From Vespula vulgaris (Eukaryota; Arthropoda; Insecta; Hymenoptera; Vespidae), in NCBI RefSeq assembly GCF_905475345.1, contig NC_066587.1, forward strand, positions 6,139,570 to 6,203,569: a stretch of DNA of 64,000 nt, written 5' to 3'. Under the pieces are notes generated by a model. That model had not been told where the DNA came from. It worked only from the letters and a program-made list of their open reading frames with translations, and did not search any database. Of this stretch, positions 1 to 13,900 are shown piece by piece. The position numbers and the translations under genes were made by a program. Within the stretch, counting starts at the first letter, position 1, and each line of letters begins with the position of its first letter.

Positions 1-172
1 TTTCAAATATATTATACAGATAATAATAATAAAAAAATTTATATACCATATAGTATACCAATGCCTCTTTCTATATTTCCCTTATCTTAAATCGACCAAA
101 TTTTATATTATCAATTATAATCTAATTAATAATTATAATATTAATTTTATAATATATTTAAATATTTTTTCC

Positions 173-209
<37 letters not shown>

Positions 210-450
210 TTATTGATTATTAATTTTAGAATATTAATTCTTAATAAATCTCGATTATTTATATATTTATATCATAAAAAATCTATGTATGTACGTCCAT
301 ATATCGAATATCAAAATGTGTATACAAATTTATGATGAAATGCATTTATAATTATCCAATTTGTAAGAAAATGTATAGATTAATATTAAAGTTTATGCAA
401 AAGCTGAGTGTGAGTATGATGTCTGACGCAATGCGGTGCATCGGTAAATG

Positions 451-458
451 TATAAAAG
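451..458 (+). promoter_or_regulatory. Possible TATA box of an upstream promoter
   Basis: TATAAAAG stands alone in a moderately GC-rich stretch (about 415-600) within AT-rich flanks. A start site would be expected near 480. The following 100 bp is unusually CpG-containing for this spacer. No ORF of note follows before TRAP1 at 1043, so it could drive a non-coding or 5' UTR exon, or be chance. The rest of 1-1042 is AT-rich with a (TA)n run at 177-206 and no recognisable gene. Confidence 0.3.
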
Positions 459-1039
459 GAATGCACAGTCTCTGATACGGCTCGCAATTCTTTCGACGAA
501 GACGATCAATTCGTGTGCGTGCCTAGTCGAGACAGAGATTTCCAAGCGCATTGACCTCAGTCATAAACCTAGGGTTGCCAACTTAATAAAAATTTGCTGA
601 AAGAATAGCGACACATAAACAGTTGTATTCGCATTATATCTGAAGAAAAATTCAAATAATCATAAAATTCTATTAATCAAAACACAGAATATTTTATCCA
701 TTTTAATAATATTCATGTCTTTTTGATTGCTTACATAATATTTAACAAATAAGATAAATATGTCAAGTTCTCACAATTCGATTTGCGCTTTTTAGTTATA
801 AAATTTCGTCTAGGAGATATTTGTAAGAATAACTTTTTAAATATCTACACAAAAATAAGAAAAAATCAAATTTTATATCACCTATTCGATTTTCATAGTC
901 GTTTAATATAGAGATTTTCGATTTATAAGATATTTAATTTTGATTGGTTGAGAACAGATGACGTATTGAATTAGAATTTATCATTCCTACGCAATATTTC
1001 TACGCAAAGATATTTCTAGTAGAATCTAGCAAGGTTTTA

Positions 1040-1050
1040 AAGATGGCGGC
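1040..1050 (+). promoter_or_regulatory. YY1/Pho-like motif overlapping the TRAP1 start codon
   Basis: AAGATGGCGGC spans the TRAP1 initiator ATG. In animals this 11-mer is the core YY1 (Pleiohomeotic) site and often overlaps start codons of housekeeping and mitochondrial genes. Similar motifs occur at the SUGP1 start and upstream of Rbcn-3A in this window. Binding here is inferred. Confidence 0.4.
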
Positions 1051-4000
1051 ATCCTTTCGGTTTCGGCACGCGATAAAATTGGGAAAATTGTTTCCTAAAC
1101 AAATAACTTATAATGTCGAAAGAACGATTATTGAACGAACATGTAGACAACTTGCCGGTAATTTATTTTTTTATTAATGTTGTCTTTATATTTCTATAAT
1201 ATGATTTCAACTATTTGGTTATGTCGTCATTAGCACATTAATTGTTGTTAATAGCGTATACTGTAACACTAAATACTCTAATTACTTATTTTATTATTTT
1301 TTTTTTATATTTTTTAATGTATATAATAATTTAATTTTTACAATATTTTACTTTGTTTTTATATTATAGTAATTCCTGGTAACCACAGACGTTTTTCATC
1401 ACAAACAGCAACTCAGACTTCGACTGAATATCATAATATAATACAAGATACAGAAAAAGTTACAGGTAATTTTAATAAGAATAAATGAAATTAAATTAAC
1501 AATTGTAATTTTTATTATTTAATAATTTTTTTCAGGAGAGAAAGCTAAACATGACTTTCAATCAGAGACTCAGATGTTATTGCAAATTGTTGCAAAATCA
1601 TTGTATTCTGATAAAGAGGTTATTAAATGTTTTAAAAATATTCTTTTATAATCTTATCACAAATCATAATTATAAATATCCAATATAGTTTTTATAAATA
1701 TATTTATAGGTATTTGTTCGTGAATTGATATCTAATGCCAGTGATGCTTTGGAAAAGTTAAGATACCTTAGACTAAGTAACACTGAAGTTGGAGAAGTAG
1801 CTGGTGATAGAAATTTAGAAATTCACATTGCTACTGATAAACAAAATCGTATTCTAACTATTCAAGATACAGGAATTGGTATGACACATGAAGAGTTAAT
1901 ATCCAATTTAGGAACAATTGCTCGTTCTGGTTCTAAAGTATGTCATTATATATTATTTTATATTTAATAAATTTATAACAACAATATTTTCACTAACTTA
2001 TTTTACTATAGGCATTCTTGGAACAAATCAAAGATAAGCAAAGTGAAGGAGATCCATCTAAAATTATTGGACAATTTGGAGTTGGTTTTTATAGTGCATT
2101 CATGGTAGCAGACAAAGTTGAAGTTTATACTAAATCTTATGCCAATGATGCTGAAGGTCTTTGCTGGTCATCTGATGGGTATATATTTAATATTTTTCAT
2201 TATGATGATTTTAATATAATATAAAAGACCTAAAAATATGTTGATATTGTTGTATAGATCTGGATCTTTCGAAATATCACAAGCAGAAGGTGTACAACCA
2301 GGTACTAAAATCGTGATACATTTAAAACCTGATTCTCGTGAATTTTGTGATGAAAGTGTAATTAAAGGTAAGCTTTTTTTTAAAAATAATTAATATCTTA
2401 GTTTTTCTTTCTCTTGTATAATACACAATTTCTCTTTTCTATTAGGTATCATCACAAAGTACAGTAATTTTGTAGGCAGTCCTATTTATATCAATGGTCA
2501 AAGAGCTAATACAATACAGGTAAAATATTATTTATATTTAATTTATTATATATTGCTATACTATATTAATAAAACTGTGTTTTTAGCCTTTATGGATGCT
2601 TGATCCAAAAGATATCACGTCTCTACAACATGCAGAATTTTACCGATTTATTGGAAATTGTTTTGATACTCCAAGATTCATATTACATTATACGACCGAC
2701 GTACCGTTGAGTATAAAAGCGTTATTATATTTTCCGGAAGAAAAGCCAGGTCTATTTGATTTAGCTAGAGACGCAGCCGGAGGAGTAGCATTGTACAGTA
2801 GAAAAATTTTAATTAAAAGTAAAGCGGAAAATCTTTTACCAAAATGGTTACGTTTTGTAAAAGGTGTCGTTGATTCGGAAGACATTCCTCTTAATTTAAG
2901 TCGCGAATTATTGCAAAATAGCACTTTGATTGGGTAAGTTGATTCGAAATCACATAATTATTTTTTAATCCGTATTAAATGTGAATGCATCGTAAAATAA
3001 TATTTTTAACTTTCCCAGAAAATTACGCAACGTACTCACGGCTCGTATATTAAAGTTCTTGCAAGATCGATCTGTAAAACAACCTGAAGACTATAGTAAA
3101 TTTTATAAAGATTATGGATTATTTTTGAAAGAGGGTATTGTTACTAGCAATGAGCAATCAGAGAAGGTAATTTTTAGAACATTTATATTCCGAAAATGTT
3201 CCTTTTATATCGTCTATCTATAATAATTAATGTATTTATAGGAAGATATAGGGAAATTATTAAGGTTCGAATCTTCTACAACTGCTCCAGGAGAGCTAAT
3301 TAGTCTTCCACAATATTGTAGCCGTTTTGGTCAAGACCAAAAACATATATACTATTTGTCAGCACCTAGGTAAGAATTATTGATTCTATCGTTTCCATAA
3401 ATTTTCTCCAAACGATAACTTTATTTTGATACCAATTTATATTTCTAGTCGTACATTAGCGGAACAATCACCATATTACGAATCTCTTAAAAAACGAAAC
3501 GTTGAAGTTCTATTTTGTTACGAACCTTATGACGAATTAGTTTTGATGCATCTAAGGCAATTTAATTCTCATAATTTAATATCGGTTGAAAAAGAGATGC
3601 GAGATGGTAGCGACGCTACTAAAACAGAAAATTTAGGTTCGTATATAGTCTTTGCGTATACAATTTTTTCGAATGTTCTATAATTTCATATAAGTATATT
3701 TTCTTTTCTCTTTTTTTGTAGGTGTTATTAATAAGGAAGAAATGGATGGCCTCGTAAGTTATATGCAAAATCTTCTAAAGAGAAAGGCTTACGAAGTTAA
3801 AATGACAAATCGCCTTGAATCACATCCTTGTGTAGTCACTGTTCAGGATATGGCTAGTGCGAGGCATTTTATACGTACGCAAAGTCATCAATTAAACGAA
3901 GAAACGCGTTACAATATTCTTCAGCCGAGACTTGAAATTAATCCATCTCATCCATTAATTAAGAAACTTTGTCAATTAACCAAAAATGATTCAAAACTTG

Positions 4001-4200
4001 CGGATCTTCTTATACAACAGGTATGATAGACAATTATATAATATAATTTGAAACTATATATACTTATTTATATACATAATTTTAAATCAATATTCCAGTT
4101 GTTCATGAGTGCAATGGTCGGTGCAGGATTAATTGAAGATCCACGCATACTATTAAATCCGATGAATGAATTACTAACGTTGGCCTTAGAGAAACACTAA
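1043..4200 (+). CDS. TRAP1: TRAP1, mitochondrial Hsp90-family chaperone (heat shock protein 75 kDa)
   Basis: ATP-dependent Hsp90 paralogue of the mitochondrial matrix. Thirteen coding exons join in frame: 1043-1157, 1370-1465, 1536-1618, 1710-1937, 2012-2178, 2258-2367, 2446-2519, 2587-2933, 3019-3166, 3242-3369, 3449-3636, 3722-4020 and 4099-4200. Together they give 694 aa, close to the roughly 700 aa usual for TRAP1. The N-terminus is basic and lacks acidic residues early on ([19 protein letters not shown]), as expected of a mitochondrial targeting peptide. GHKL ATPase motifs are intact: [13 protein letters not shown] (about residues 104-116), DTGIGM (151-156), GTIARSGSK and [15 protein letters not shown] (from about 194). 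The middle domain carries [17 protein letters not shown], an Hsp90 signature. The C-terminus ends in a dimerisation segment without MEEVD, as expected for TRAP1. The donors after exons 3 (GTTATT) and 11 (GTTCGT) are weak but required by the frame. The start codon lies in an AAAGATGGCGGC context. Confidence 0.97.
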
Positions 4201-4317
4201 AACTATTATTTTGATTCATCTAAAATCTAAGTTTTTCTACAATTCCATTGTAGATAATGTGACGAAATTAAGTGCAACAAAAGTATACTTACATTGAACT
4301 TTTAGAAATAGCAATCA

Positions 4318-4323
4318 AATAAA
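4318..4323 (+). terminator. Polyadenylation signal of TRAP1
   Basis: AATAAA about 120 bp after the TRAP1 stop codon, followed by AT/GT-rich sequence. It is the first canonical signal downstream. Confidence 0.5.
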
Positions 4324-4787
4324 TGTTACTTAAATATGAAATTTGTTCTCGATGTAAATATATGTTCCGTGATAGATGATAATCCATGATAAATACGACA
4401 GATATTGATAAAATAGATAGATACGCATTTATTTTACGATATAAATGCATAAAAAATAATAAATTTAATTAATAAGAAAATTAGTGAAACCACGAAAAAA
4501 ACAATGCTGGAAATTTTATCGATAGTTTGAAAATGAACTGTTTTGATTTTTATAGAAATAATATATATCTAAATATATATTCGCTGATTATTATTTTTTA
4601 CCAAATAATCAACAAAATCTTGATCTTAGTTACAAATTTACATATTTTATGTACACTTGTCCACAGATTTCTGATGTATTCAATCTACTTATTTGTGCAA
4701 ATATTATTAACAATATAAAGTGATAGTACTTTAATGTTTAATTAAAATTTAATTGAAAAAATTTTGAAAATATACTGAAATATGCAG

Positions 4788-5060
4788 TCATTCGTCTGGT
4801 AGTACTTGATACATCACAAGTAATATCGACCCAGGTCTTACCACGTGGAGGTTGCTGTTTCTGGAGAACCACGGGCTATGACTCTACTCTAAACGCGATA
4901 CCGGCATGATTTGCCATTTACAGAGAATTCAGGTCCCAATGCTAACTGAAAGAGAGTAAGTCCCCGCTTACAAATAGCAGGGCCATCATAATAATGGAAG
5001 CTTCAATCATCGGGCGTGTCTTCCGAATTTTGAACGATAAAATTAAACCACGGTAGGCCT
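4788..5060. other. GC-richer exon-like island of unknown nature
   Basis: A sharp change in composition inside an AT-rich spacer. On the - strand, one frame (about 5000 down to 4900) reads DGPAICKRGLTLFQLALG and on to a stop after CRYRV. A second frame then continues VVLQKQQPPRGKTWVDIT down to about 4790, with a stop codon at the change of frame. This is what a degraded coding sequence would look like. On the + strand, a tatgcag acceptor-like site precedes 4788 and a 39-codon open stretch ends in GCCFWRTTGYDSTLNAIPA, with GTAAGT downstream. I do not recognise the protein in either reading. It may be a pseudogene fragment, a repeat family, an exon or a non-coding RNA. Confidence 0.35.
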
Positions 5061-5238
5061 AGATTCGACGCGTGCATGGATATATTTTTTATCCTGCCCG
5101 TTGCAAAGAAAAAAAAGAGAACATGAAAGAAAGAAACTCGCCAAAAGATCCATACCTAAGGGCCTGATTTTTGAATCCCACTTTAAAGAAACTAGAATAA
5201 TTCATTTGGAATAATTGATTAAACTATTATATGGCTTC

Positions 5239-5243
5239 ATATA

Positions 5244-5302
<59 letters not shown>

Positions 5303-5326
5303 GTATATGTATATACACACACACAC
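5239..5326. repeat. (TA)n/(TG)n/(CA)n compound microsatellite
   Basis: About 60 bp of TA repeats passing into TATG and then CA dinucleotides. ORFs reading through it are artefacts. Confidence 0.95.
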
Positions 5327-6039
5327 ATTTTTTTTGTATTGAGCACTGTAGAACATTTTGTATACATACCATTTTATGGGTAAACGTTCTCGTAATTAAT
5401 TATAAAACTTATAAAAGGTAAAGTCATTCTTTATTTTTGCTCAAAAAGTCACATACAAGTTAATTGTAACTGTACCATTTAGCAACAAGAGATTGTAGCA
5501 TTTGATTATTACTGAATACGTTAATTATTTAAAAATATGCCCTAAGTCAAATAATGTAATACATTCGAAAACATTTAAAATCATTAACAAACTACTTTTG
5601 ACTTTTTGGATTATTCACATATTACAATATAACATTAGCAACATTCTAATAACGATTGTCTATATAGTAACTCATATAATTATGTTATTTAATATATTAA
5701 TATACAACGTATACATTCGAAAGCTAAATAAAATCATAGAACGCAATGTATATGATACACGCAATAATAAAAGAAGTAGGATATTTCTAATGTTTATATA
5801 CTTTTTTTGAGAATGGATTACTTTCGTACAACGAATCATGTACAAGAAAGTTTAAGTTAATGAAATATCGGAATTCTTTTTTAACAAATAATTGATTATA
5901 ATCCCTTGTACAGGAACACGTAATAATTTTTATATATTAAAGGTATATTTATATATGTGTGTGATTATGGCCGTAATATATACTTTCTGCTTCAATGTAA
6001 TAACAATAACAAATCCCAAATATTGGTGTACATTCAATA

Positions 6040-6041
<2 letters not shown>

Positions 6042-6091
<50 letters not shown>

Positions 6092-6120
6092 CATACATAT
6101 AATATATATATATATATGTA
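6042..6120. repeat. (TA)n microsatellite
   Basis: Long alternating TA array with an ACAT interruption. Confidence 0.95.
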
Positions 6121-7521
6121 TATTAAGACTGAAATAAATGTGTCATTAATAATTAATTTTACATTGGTTTAATGATTTTATTTGTATTATGTTTTAACGC
6201 AGCTTATTGTGTATGAAATTAGGTTAAGTATTCAATGATAGGAACCTGCATATTCCGTTCCAGAGAATAAATAACATCCATCTCAATGAACTTATTTAGA
6301 TTATTTCATTTTTTTGCCTTTAAAGACTTTTAGTATAATCTAGTCAAAATTGTAGTTGCACGTTGCATGTTTCTTGGAAATTTATGTTCCGTCGTCATTA
6401 TCATTATCATTATCATGATCATCATCATCCATTACCATCATCATTTAATAGATTATTTCTCTTATATGAGATTTTTTTACACAGATTACTTTCTACTTAA
6501 TCACTACTATAACGAATATAATAATATTTTTTCATTTTATAATGTACTATAGACGAAAGACATCAACAATTAATTTTGTCTAAATAAAGAAAAAAAATTT
6601 ATATTGGAAAATGCGCATTCCATGTAATTATAAACAATGTTCATATGAATAATGTACAATTGATTGTATACTTGGTAGCTATACATTCTGCAGGAAATGA
6701 TTGCTTAGATTTTGTAATTCAAAAGGATTCTTCTCCTTTGAATAGAACTATTTCCACAGAATTATATCTTACATTAAAATATTGTGATTCGTATAGATTA
6801 CAGATTCAATCAATCAATAAGTTTACTTTCATATGAGAAAGGAATGATTGTTAATAATAAATTACGTTTTATCATATGATATATACACTTTGGCGAAAAT
6901 ACACTGTTTTAAAGGTATAGCAAATTATACCAAAGATATTACAACAAAGCTGAGAACTAGCTAATTTCTGATCTAACTAAAATTATAATTTCATGTAATT
7001 AGATTCTAGAACCTTGGTTTTAGGCAACACTATATTATATGATTCCATATGGAATTCATTTTATTTTTTCATATTGTGAACTATTTCCTATAACACATAT
7101 TAATTTGTTAAAACACTGTGCCACACTATCAACATGTGTGCGTATATTGCAAAATTATAAATATATATATATTATACTTAGGGATTATATTTTTATGGAA
7201 CTTTCTGAAGAAATCATTTGTCAATACTAGCACAATTTCTCTAAAGATCAGACTGTTAGTTTTTAATACATATATTTTATATAGCTGTATTTTTGATACA
7301 GCATACCCAATTCACTTGCATATGTCAGGTCATATGAACAGAGGTGTAATATACTGGCAATGATATATGTTACTGACTCCAATAGAGATATATTGCCCGC
7401 GTGTGTAATATAAGATAACATATGCTGTTATCTTTAATGGTCCACTCTATTCCTCATAAAGCATAAACAAATTTCACATCATTTTACCTATTTGTGAAGC
7501 ACAATTTTTAATGTAAATTTT

Positions 7522-10500
7522 CTAATATAATGCGTGTACAACGCAGTCACGCTCTGGTAACTGACGAACTTTCATCGAACCATCTGCTCCACATGAAAAT
7601 AGACGTCCTGCTGAGTCTACGTGTAATTGTGTAACACCCTGAAATAAAACATATAAATATCGTCTTTCATAATAAATTCTTTAAAATAATTTACAATATA
7701 CCTGTCCGATATTTTTGAAAAAACTAGATCGTGGATGTTCTGCAGGAAAAGAGTGTAGAAGACAATGGACGGTTAATCCCCATATCTATAATAATAATTC
7801 ATTGTACATATTTATATTCGATTTACTGCATAAACTGAATTACATATTAAGTTAAATTTATTTACTTTAATATCTCCATCTCCGGCACCGCTAACAAAGA
7901 ATTCCTCATGTGGATCCAAAGCTAAACATTTGATAGCAGATTCGTGTGCTTGGAATCTATGACGTTGTTGTCTTTGTCGCACATCGAATATATTGATATC
8001 TCCTTTTTTACCACCACTTATCAACAACTGATGTTGTGGTGCTAATACGAGAGAACTAGCTCCTTGTTCGTGACACGTAAAACCTAACAAGTGAAATAAT
8101 TAATAAAAGAATGCATACACCTTTCCAATAAAATTCTTGTTTATATACCTTGTATGAGAGATTTATTTTGTGGTAGTAATGTATCCCAAAGTGCAACATT
8201 GCGCCCTTCGGAACCATGACCTGCAGTAGCTACGAGACTACATGCTCCAAGAAAGACGAAATCAGCTGTTACTTTACTATGGCACTGATAATTCTAAATA
8301 GAAAGTACAACTTTGAGATTAATATAATCCATTTGTCGCTAATTATATTAACATTTTTATCAAAGAAACTTACGAAGAACGGACGTGCTGTTCCTTCTCT
8401 GCAAGCTACTTGGAATAAACTTAAGTGTCCATCGGAGTCAGCCACTCCAAATTTGTTACCATGTTGAGAGAAACGTACGCGAGTAACTTTAGCGAATGTA
8501 CCTGGTGGTCTTGGTGTTGCTACAGCTGTTTGGTGACCCCATTCCCATAACGAGACTGATCCATCTTGTGATCCAGTTAAGTCTAAAATCGGGAATATAT
8601 AAATTGTTAATGAATATTTTTACTAATCATGAAATCTATAATATAATCATTTATTGTAACAAGTTTTACAAACGCTTACACAATGGTAAAAGTGGATGAG
8701 ATGAAATCCTTCTAATACCGTCGATTTTATGCTTCAGAATCTGTTATAATAAAATAAAATAATATTTAACAAGTGCATGTATTAATTATAAAAAAATACA
8801 CATTTATATCCGTAAATGAATATAACAACGCAGTAATGCTTAGCAAGTATGAATATAACAGATAGTTCCTTATTTCAATGCAAAATTATATAGCAATTAT
8901 TTGTTCATCAAATTACTTAATCTATGTAGAACATGCTTGAAACTTCGTTAGATAATATGCAATACACAGCAAAATGTTAAGTATGGTAAATTAAAAATTT
9001 AATGAGTTGTTTTTTCTTTGAACATTATTTAAATCGAATATTTTGTGTGTTTTGTATGTATGTACGTTTAATACATTAATATTTATTGTAATACTTAAAA
9101 AAAATTTGTTCTGATGTGACACTAAAGTTTAATGTATGAATCTAATCGTGATCTAAATATGCGAAAACAAATATGAATGTAGCAGCATTTTAACACGTTT
9201 TATACAAAATCTATGTTAGTAACAAACATTTGTTTATATCAAGTTATACATATACAATGCTGCAACATGCAATGCACACTCATTTGCAGCATATATTTAA
9301 CTAGAGTTTATATACTTTACACAAAAGCCATGAATTTGTTTAGATAGCTAATTAATGAGATCTATGCTCCAAGCTCCATCAACTGAATATCACTATCATT
9401 ACAGTTGAACTTTGTACATGAAATATATTTTTTACATACTGTGATATCAAGAAAAAATAAATAAAATTAATGACCTGTACATAACTAAAATTCGTAAAAT
9501 TTACGACATCAATTAGTATACATGTTTCTAAAATCATGCCTTAGCAAGATATTACAAATATCACTTCATCACCTTAAAAATTGTGCTCAACATCTAATCT
9601 GTGATATTCACAAAACACAGTGATCAAATTTTAATATAAACCATGCCTTACCATTGAACTATGTTATTCAATGTAATTTCTTTATATCTGGTTTGTAAAA
9701 TCAATGATTCTATACAAATTTCACTTTTAATTTAATAACTATAAAGAATTAGTTGACTTTATGACAATGATATATATTTATTAAAATAATCTTTAAAAAT
9801 ATATATTTCGATGTAGTCTCGAGATGTTACAAACCAGAGCAGGCTGCATTAGCAGGCAAGAAATTGAATATGAAACTGGCACTAGGACAGGCTAGGGTCT
9901 GTTTGATCGTTATCTCACCGGCTGCAACAAGTGTTTGCTCCTATCAGCAACAAACTGACAGAAACGCAGGTCGTGGGAGCCAGGAAAAGCAGGCATCCCC
10001 TTCATCTGAGCGAGCGAATGAGCCACCAGGTCAGTGACGCAGACCAAGTTAGATGTTAGGCAAGCATTGAACAAGCAACATTGTCTCTGTCACCACTTGT
10101 GCTACCCCGACCCAATATGTCACATTCATGGCTCCCAAGGCTTGACTCGTAATTTTATTTTGATATTGGGATGTTTTGAGAAAAAAAATGTAGAAAAAAC
10201 TTAAAAATATACTGCTTTTCATTTACATTATAACTCTTAAAAAAAAAGAAATAGTAGCAAAATATCTATTGATAATTTCAATACATATGATATTTGTTTT
10301 GATTCAAATATTACATTTTTTTTTTGCAAAACTTAAATAAATATCTTTTAAAACGAGCAAGCCTTGCATATAGCCGTGCCCTAATTAATAAGGCACTGTG
10401 CAACTTAATTCTTGACATTCCATGCAATGGATAAAATAACTTATATGTTCTTTACTTTTCTTATTTATGACTCCACAATACTTAAATAATTGAGACAAAA

Positions 10501-10856
10501 AATACCACTTAAATACATGATCACGTAATGTTAAAGTTATTATGTTACTTAATAAAAGATAATAATAGTATCACTTATGTGCTAAAATATTTGTGATACA
10601 AAGAATTTAATTGCAAATATGTGCATTGCATATGATAAGAGACAAACAAATAAAAAATAAAGCCACTAAGTGCATTACAGAAATTTATATCTGCTTTATC
10701 AATATACTTGTACAATATAAATTACTTAAGAGAAACTGCTTAATTTTTATTATTTATAAATTCAAGGAACAACCTGGATTAGTTTTGCATAAAAAATGGA
10801 ATATTTGGATATATTTAAAAATAAATATCTACTGATCTTTATAACTTTTATTAGAC

Positions 10857-10920
<64 letters not shown>

Positions 10921-13900
10921 AGTTTAAAATAATATCAATATCATTATTACTGTTACTACTATTTCTCTTCTTCTTTTTACTATTTGCAGCCACTGCAATT
11001 TGTAAGTTAATTTCAACCACCATTATATTGTTTTAAATATACATTAATCTTTTAATTATTTAAAAAATTATGGTGCCAGTAAAAGTAGACTTATTTGCTA
11101 TAGGGGATACGAACATTAATTGATTTATATACATTAACACAGATGCAAAGGAGCACAACATTTTTCGATCGATTGATATTCAGTTTTGGTATCTTTGAGT
11201 TTATGTACTTAATATTTGTTATATCATATTAGCATAAATGCTGTTTCTCTTAAACATAAAATCATATACATATTAAAATATTTGAAAAAATCAGAAGATC
11301 TTATTAGAATTTCGATTATATGAAGAATATAATAGACAACAATGCAAACAGATTTGAAAATGTTAAACAAATAGGCAATAAATGTTATAAACACTGGGAA
11401 AGTAAACGAAAGAAAAACTTTAGTGTCCTGTACAACACAGAATATCAGAATAATATTAGTATAATGTAAAAACAAAAAAAAAATAATACGAAGATGATTA
11501 TTTGAAAACATAGAAATCTGATTACTGTGACAACATATACAACTTAAACAGTATAAATGTCAACTCACCACACTAGCACCTCGGCCACTTTGGCTTGCTA
11601 TACCTGACTGAGGTTGAGGACTATTTGATTGTGGACTTTGTGCAAGTAATGGACGATCAGCTGCTGTCTATAAATAATCAAATATCACATATATGTATTT
11701 TATCTAAGATAAATAACGAATCTTTATTGAATTTATACCTGTATAACTAAGAAGCTAGTTGGTTGCACAGGTTCTGCATCCTGTTGTTTATTTAAATTAA
11801 TTATATCGAATTCACATTCATCTTCTAGCCATGATGGAAGTTCCAAGAGTAATGATATATTCATTTCCTGAACTTCACGAGGAGTGGCTAAAGCCATTAA
11901 TCCTCCATTTACCTGTTCAAACAAATTAATTAATTATAATATTGTCATTGTAATAAATAAATTAAAACAAACCTGATTTAGGCAGAATGCACTAATACTA
12001 TCTTGTTCCTTGTGAATAATTCTGACAGGTTCAGCTACACTTGTTGTACCACTGTCACTTCCTTTATCCTCGCCTCGATTTAAATTATCTACAGCTGTTT
12101 GATTGCTATCAAGAATAGATGATAACGATCTCCTTTTTCCAAAGACTGCTCTTATAAATATATCTTGAACCAATTCTTGTCTAACTAAATAGCACCATAA
12201 ACGATTTGCAGGAGCTGCGGATGCCATGCGGGTACTAATCCGACGAAAAAATTATTCATTTTAAACAGATAGACAATTAATAATATAATTTATTTTTTAA
12301 TTTAATTTTACTTACTTAAATGGCGTGTTTCCTTTCTCTAGTAATGCACGATACTTATGAATAGCTGGCTTTCCAGGTGTGGGTGCTGGATCTGGTGTAC
12401 AACCGGGTATATAATTTATAGGCGCGGGTCCTTTTGATTCTAATTCCTCTCTTAAAGTTTCCTGCCATTGTGCTACGATACCTAACGTGCCGTGAATTAA
12501 TGGACTACTCACTGGTAATTCTGTAATAGAAATATCAATTTTAAGTTTTTATAATACAAAATCGCAAATTACAATGTATATAAAATAAAATTACCTTGCA
12601 TTTCTATGCCTGCAACGTTTAAGAAATCTTGCAATTGTTTTTGTAATATTTTGACAATCGCTAATCTTATGATGCACCAGCTGTGAGAGTTTGGATTAGA
12701 ATGTTCTATGTTGTCCTTTGGTTTATTCTTTGGCTTCGAATTCGTATCAAACACGTCTTCCTCATCTTCGGAAGAATCTAAATCCGATACAGCGGAATCT
12801 GACGAATCATAATCTATTTCATCCGCATATTCACTCTCTATACGTGGCTGATGAAATAAAATTGATAAATAATTTGTATTTAAAATATATATAGTTTTAA
12901 TAAAGCAAATATGTTACCTTCATTAGGAAATACGAAACCATGCTCATCTGAGGTGAAACAAATTGTTCTCTGTAAGTCGGTTTGTCTTCCTTCATATTTG
13001 GTTGTTGTCCAGTGAATTGTCCTAACAATTTCATATTTAATTTCATACGTTGTTTAGTAAGCGATGTCATAGTATTCCACATAGCACTAGTAGTACTTTG
13101 ATTTTCATTCGAAATCTCTGCTTTCTCTATAGCGTTTGTATTAGCACTCTGTAATTTTTATACAGAATAATTAAAATTTATTCAAGTTGAAAAAAATGAT
13201 GAGGTATGAAAATATTAAGATATATGCTAACCTGACTACTCGTACTTGCTACTCGCAATAGTTTTTTGACACCACCTCCAAAAAGGCAAGACCAAGTGCT
13301 ATTGTCAAAACATTGGCCAACAAGTCTATATAAGATATGGCTATCACAGCTTGATAAGGCATAAACGAATAAACTCATATACGTTGCTACAAAAGTTTCA
13401 CAAAGGAGAATGTTTAATTTTGGTGTATCTTCATCTTTTTCGCGTGCCAATAAAGCACGTAAATTTGTAACACCGGGCCACTTAGAGGGTGAGGTAGTTA
13501 TGCATACTCCATCGTCCGTTGAATATCGTCGATGATAACGATTTGAAGCAACTAAATGGCCACCAGAAAATGTTTCTATTTCTGCCACTACCGGGAAGCT
13601 GACAAAAGATTAAATATTATAAAAATATGTATATGTATGTCATTATTTAATAAAGATCATATTACCTATCTGGTTGATGATGTTTCATAACAAAAGTATC
13701 GGAATCGCATAAAGATTGATAAATACAAGCACTAAGTGCAACTGCTAAATCTCTCATTATAAACACTTCACGGCAATATGTATTTCTATTAGGCATCGGA
13801 GGATTTCGTAATTCTACTAATGTTTGTAACATATCATGTGCTAAAGACTAAAGATAAGAATAAAGTCATTATTTCCCTATCTCTTAATATCGAATATGTT

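Larger units (their letters stand above)
4201..7521. other. Intergenic spacer between the convergent TRAP1 and Rbcn-3A genes
   Basis: Contains the 3' UTRs of both genes and AT-rich sequence with two long (TA)n arrays. ORFs here are short, full of I/Y/N/F codons and overlap the arrays, so none is called as a gene. The exception in texture is 4788-5060, listed separately. Confidence 0.7.
8743..11572 (-). other. Largest intron of Rbcn-3A
   Basis: AT-rich, with a (TA)n array at 10862-10916. Apart from the cassette-exon island at about 9840-10140, I see no gene in it. Short ORFs at 10611-10835 and 11224-11511 have the composition of random AT-rich sequence. Confidence 0.7.

Noticed and set aside
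3263..3275. GGTTCGAATC-like sequence suggesting a tRNA T-arm
   Set aside because: It lies in a TRAP1 coding exon; no matching anticodon arm or acceptor stem is present.
5215..6137. ORFs of 68-102 aa in the TRAP1/Rbcn-3A spacer
   Set aside because: Composition is I/Y/N/F-dominated and they overlap TA arrays, as expected by chance in AT-rich DNA.
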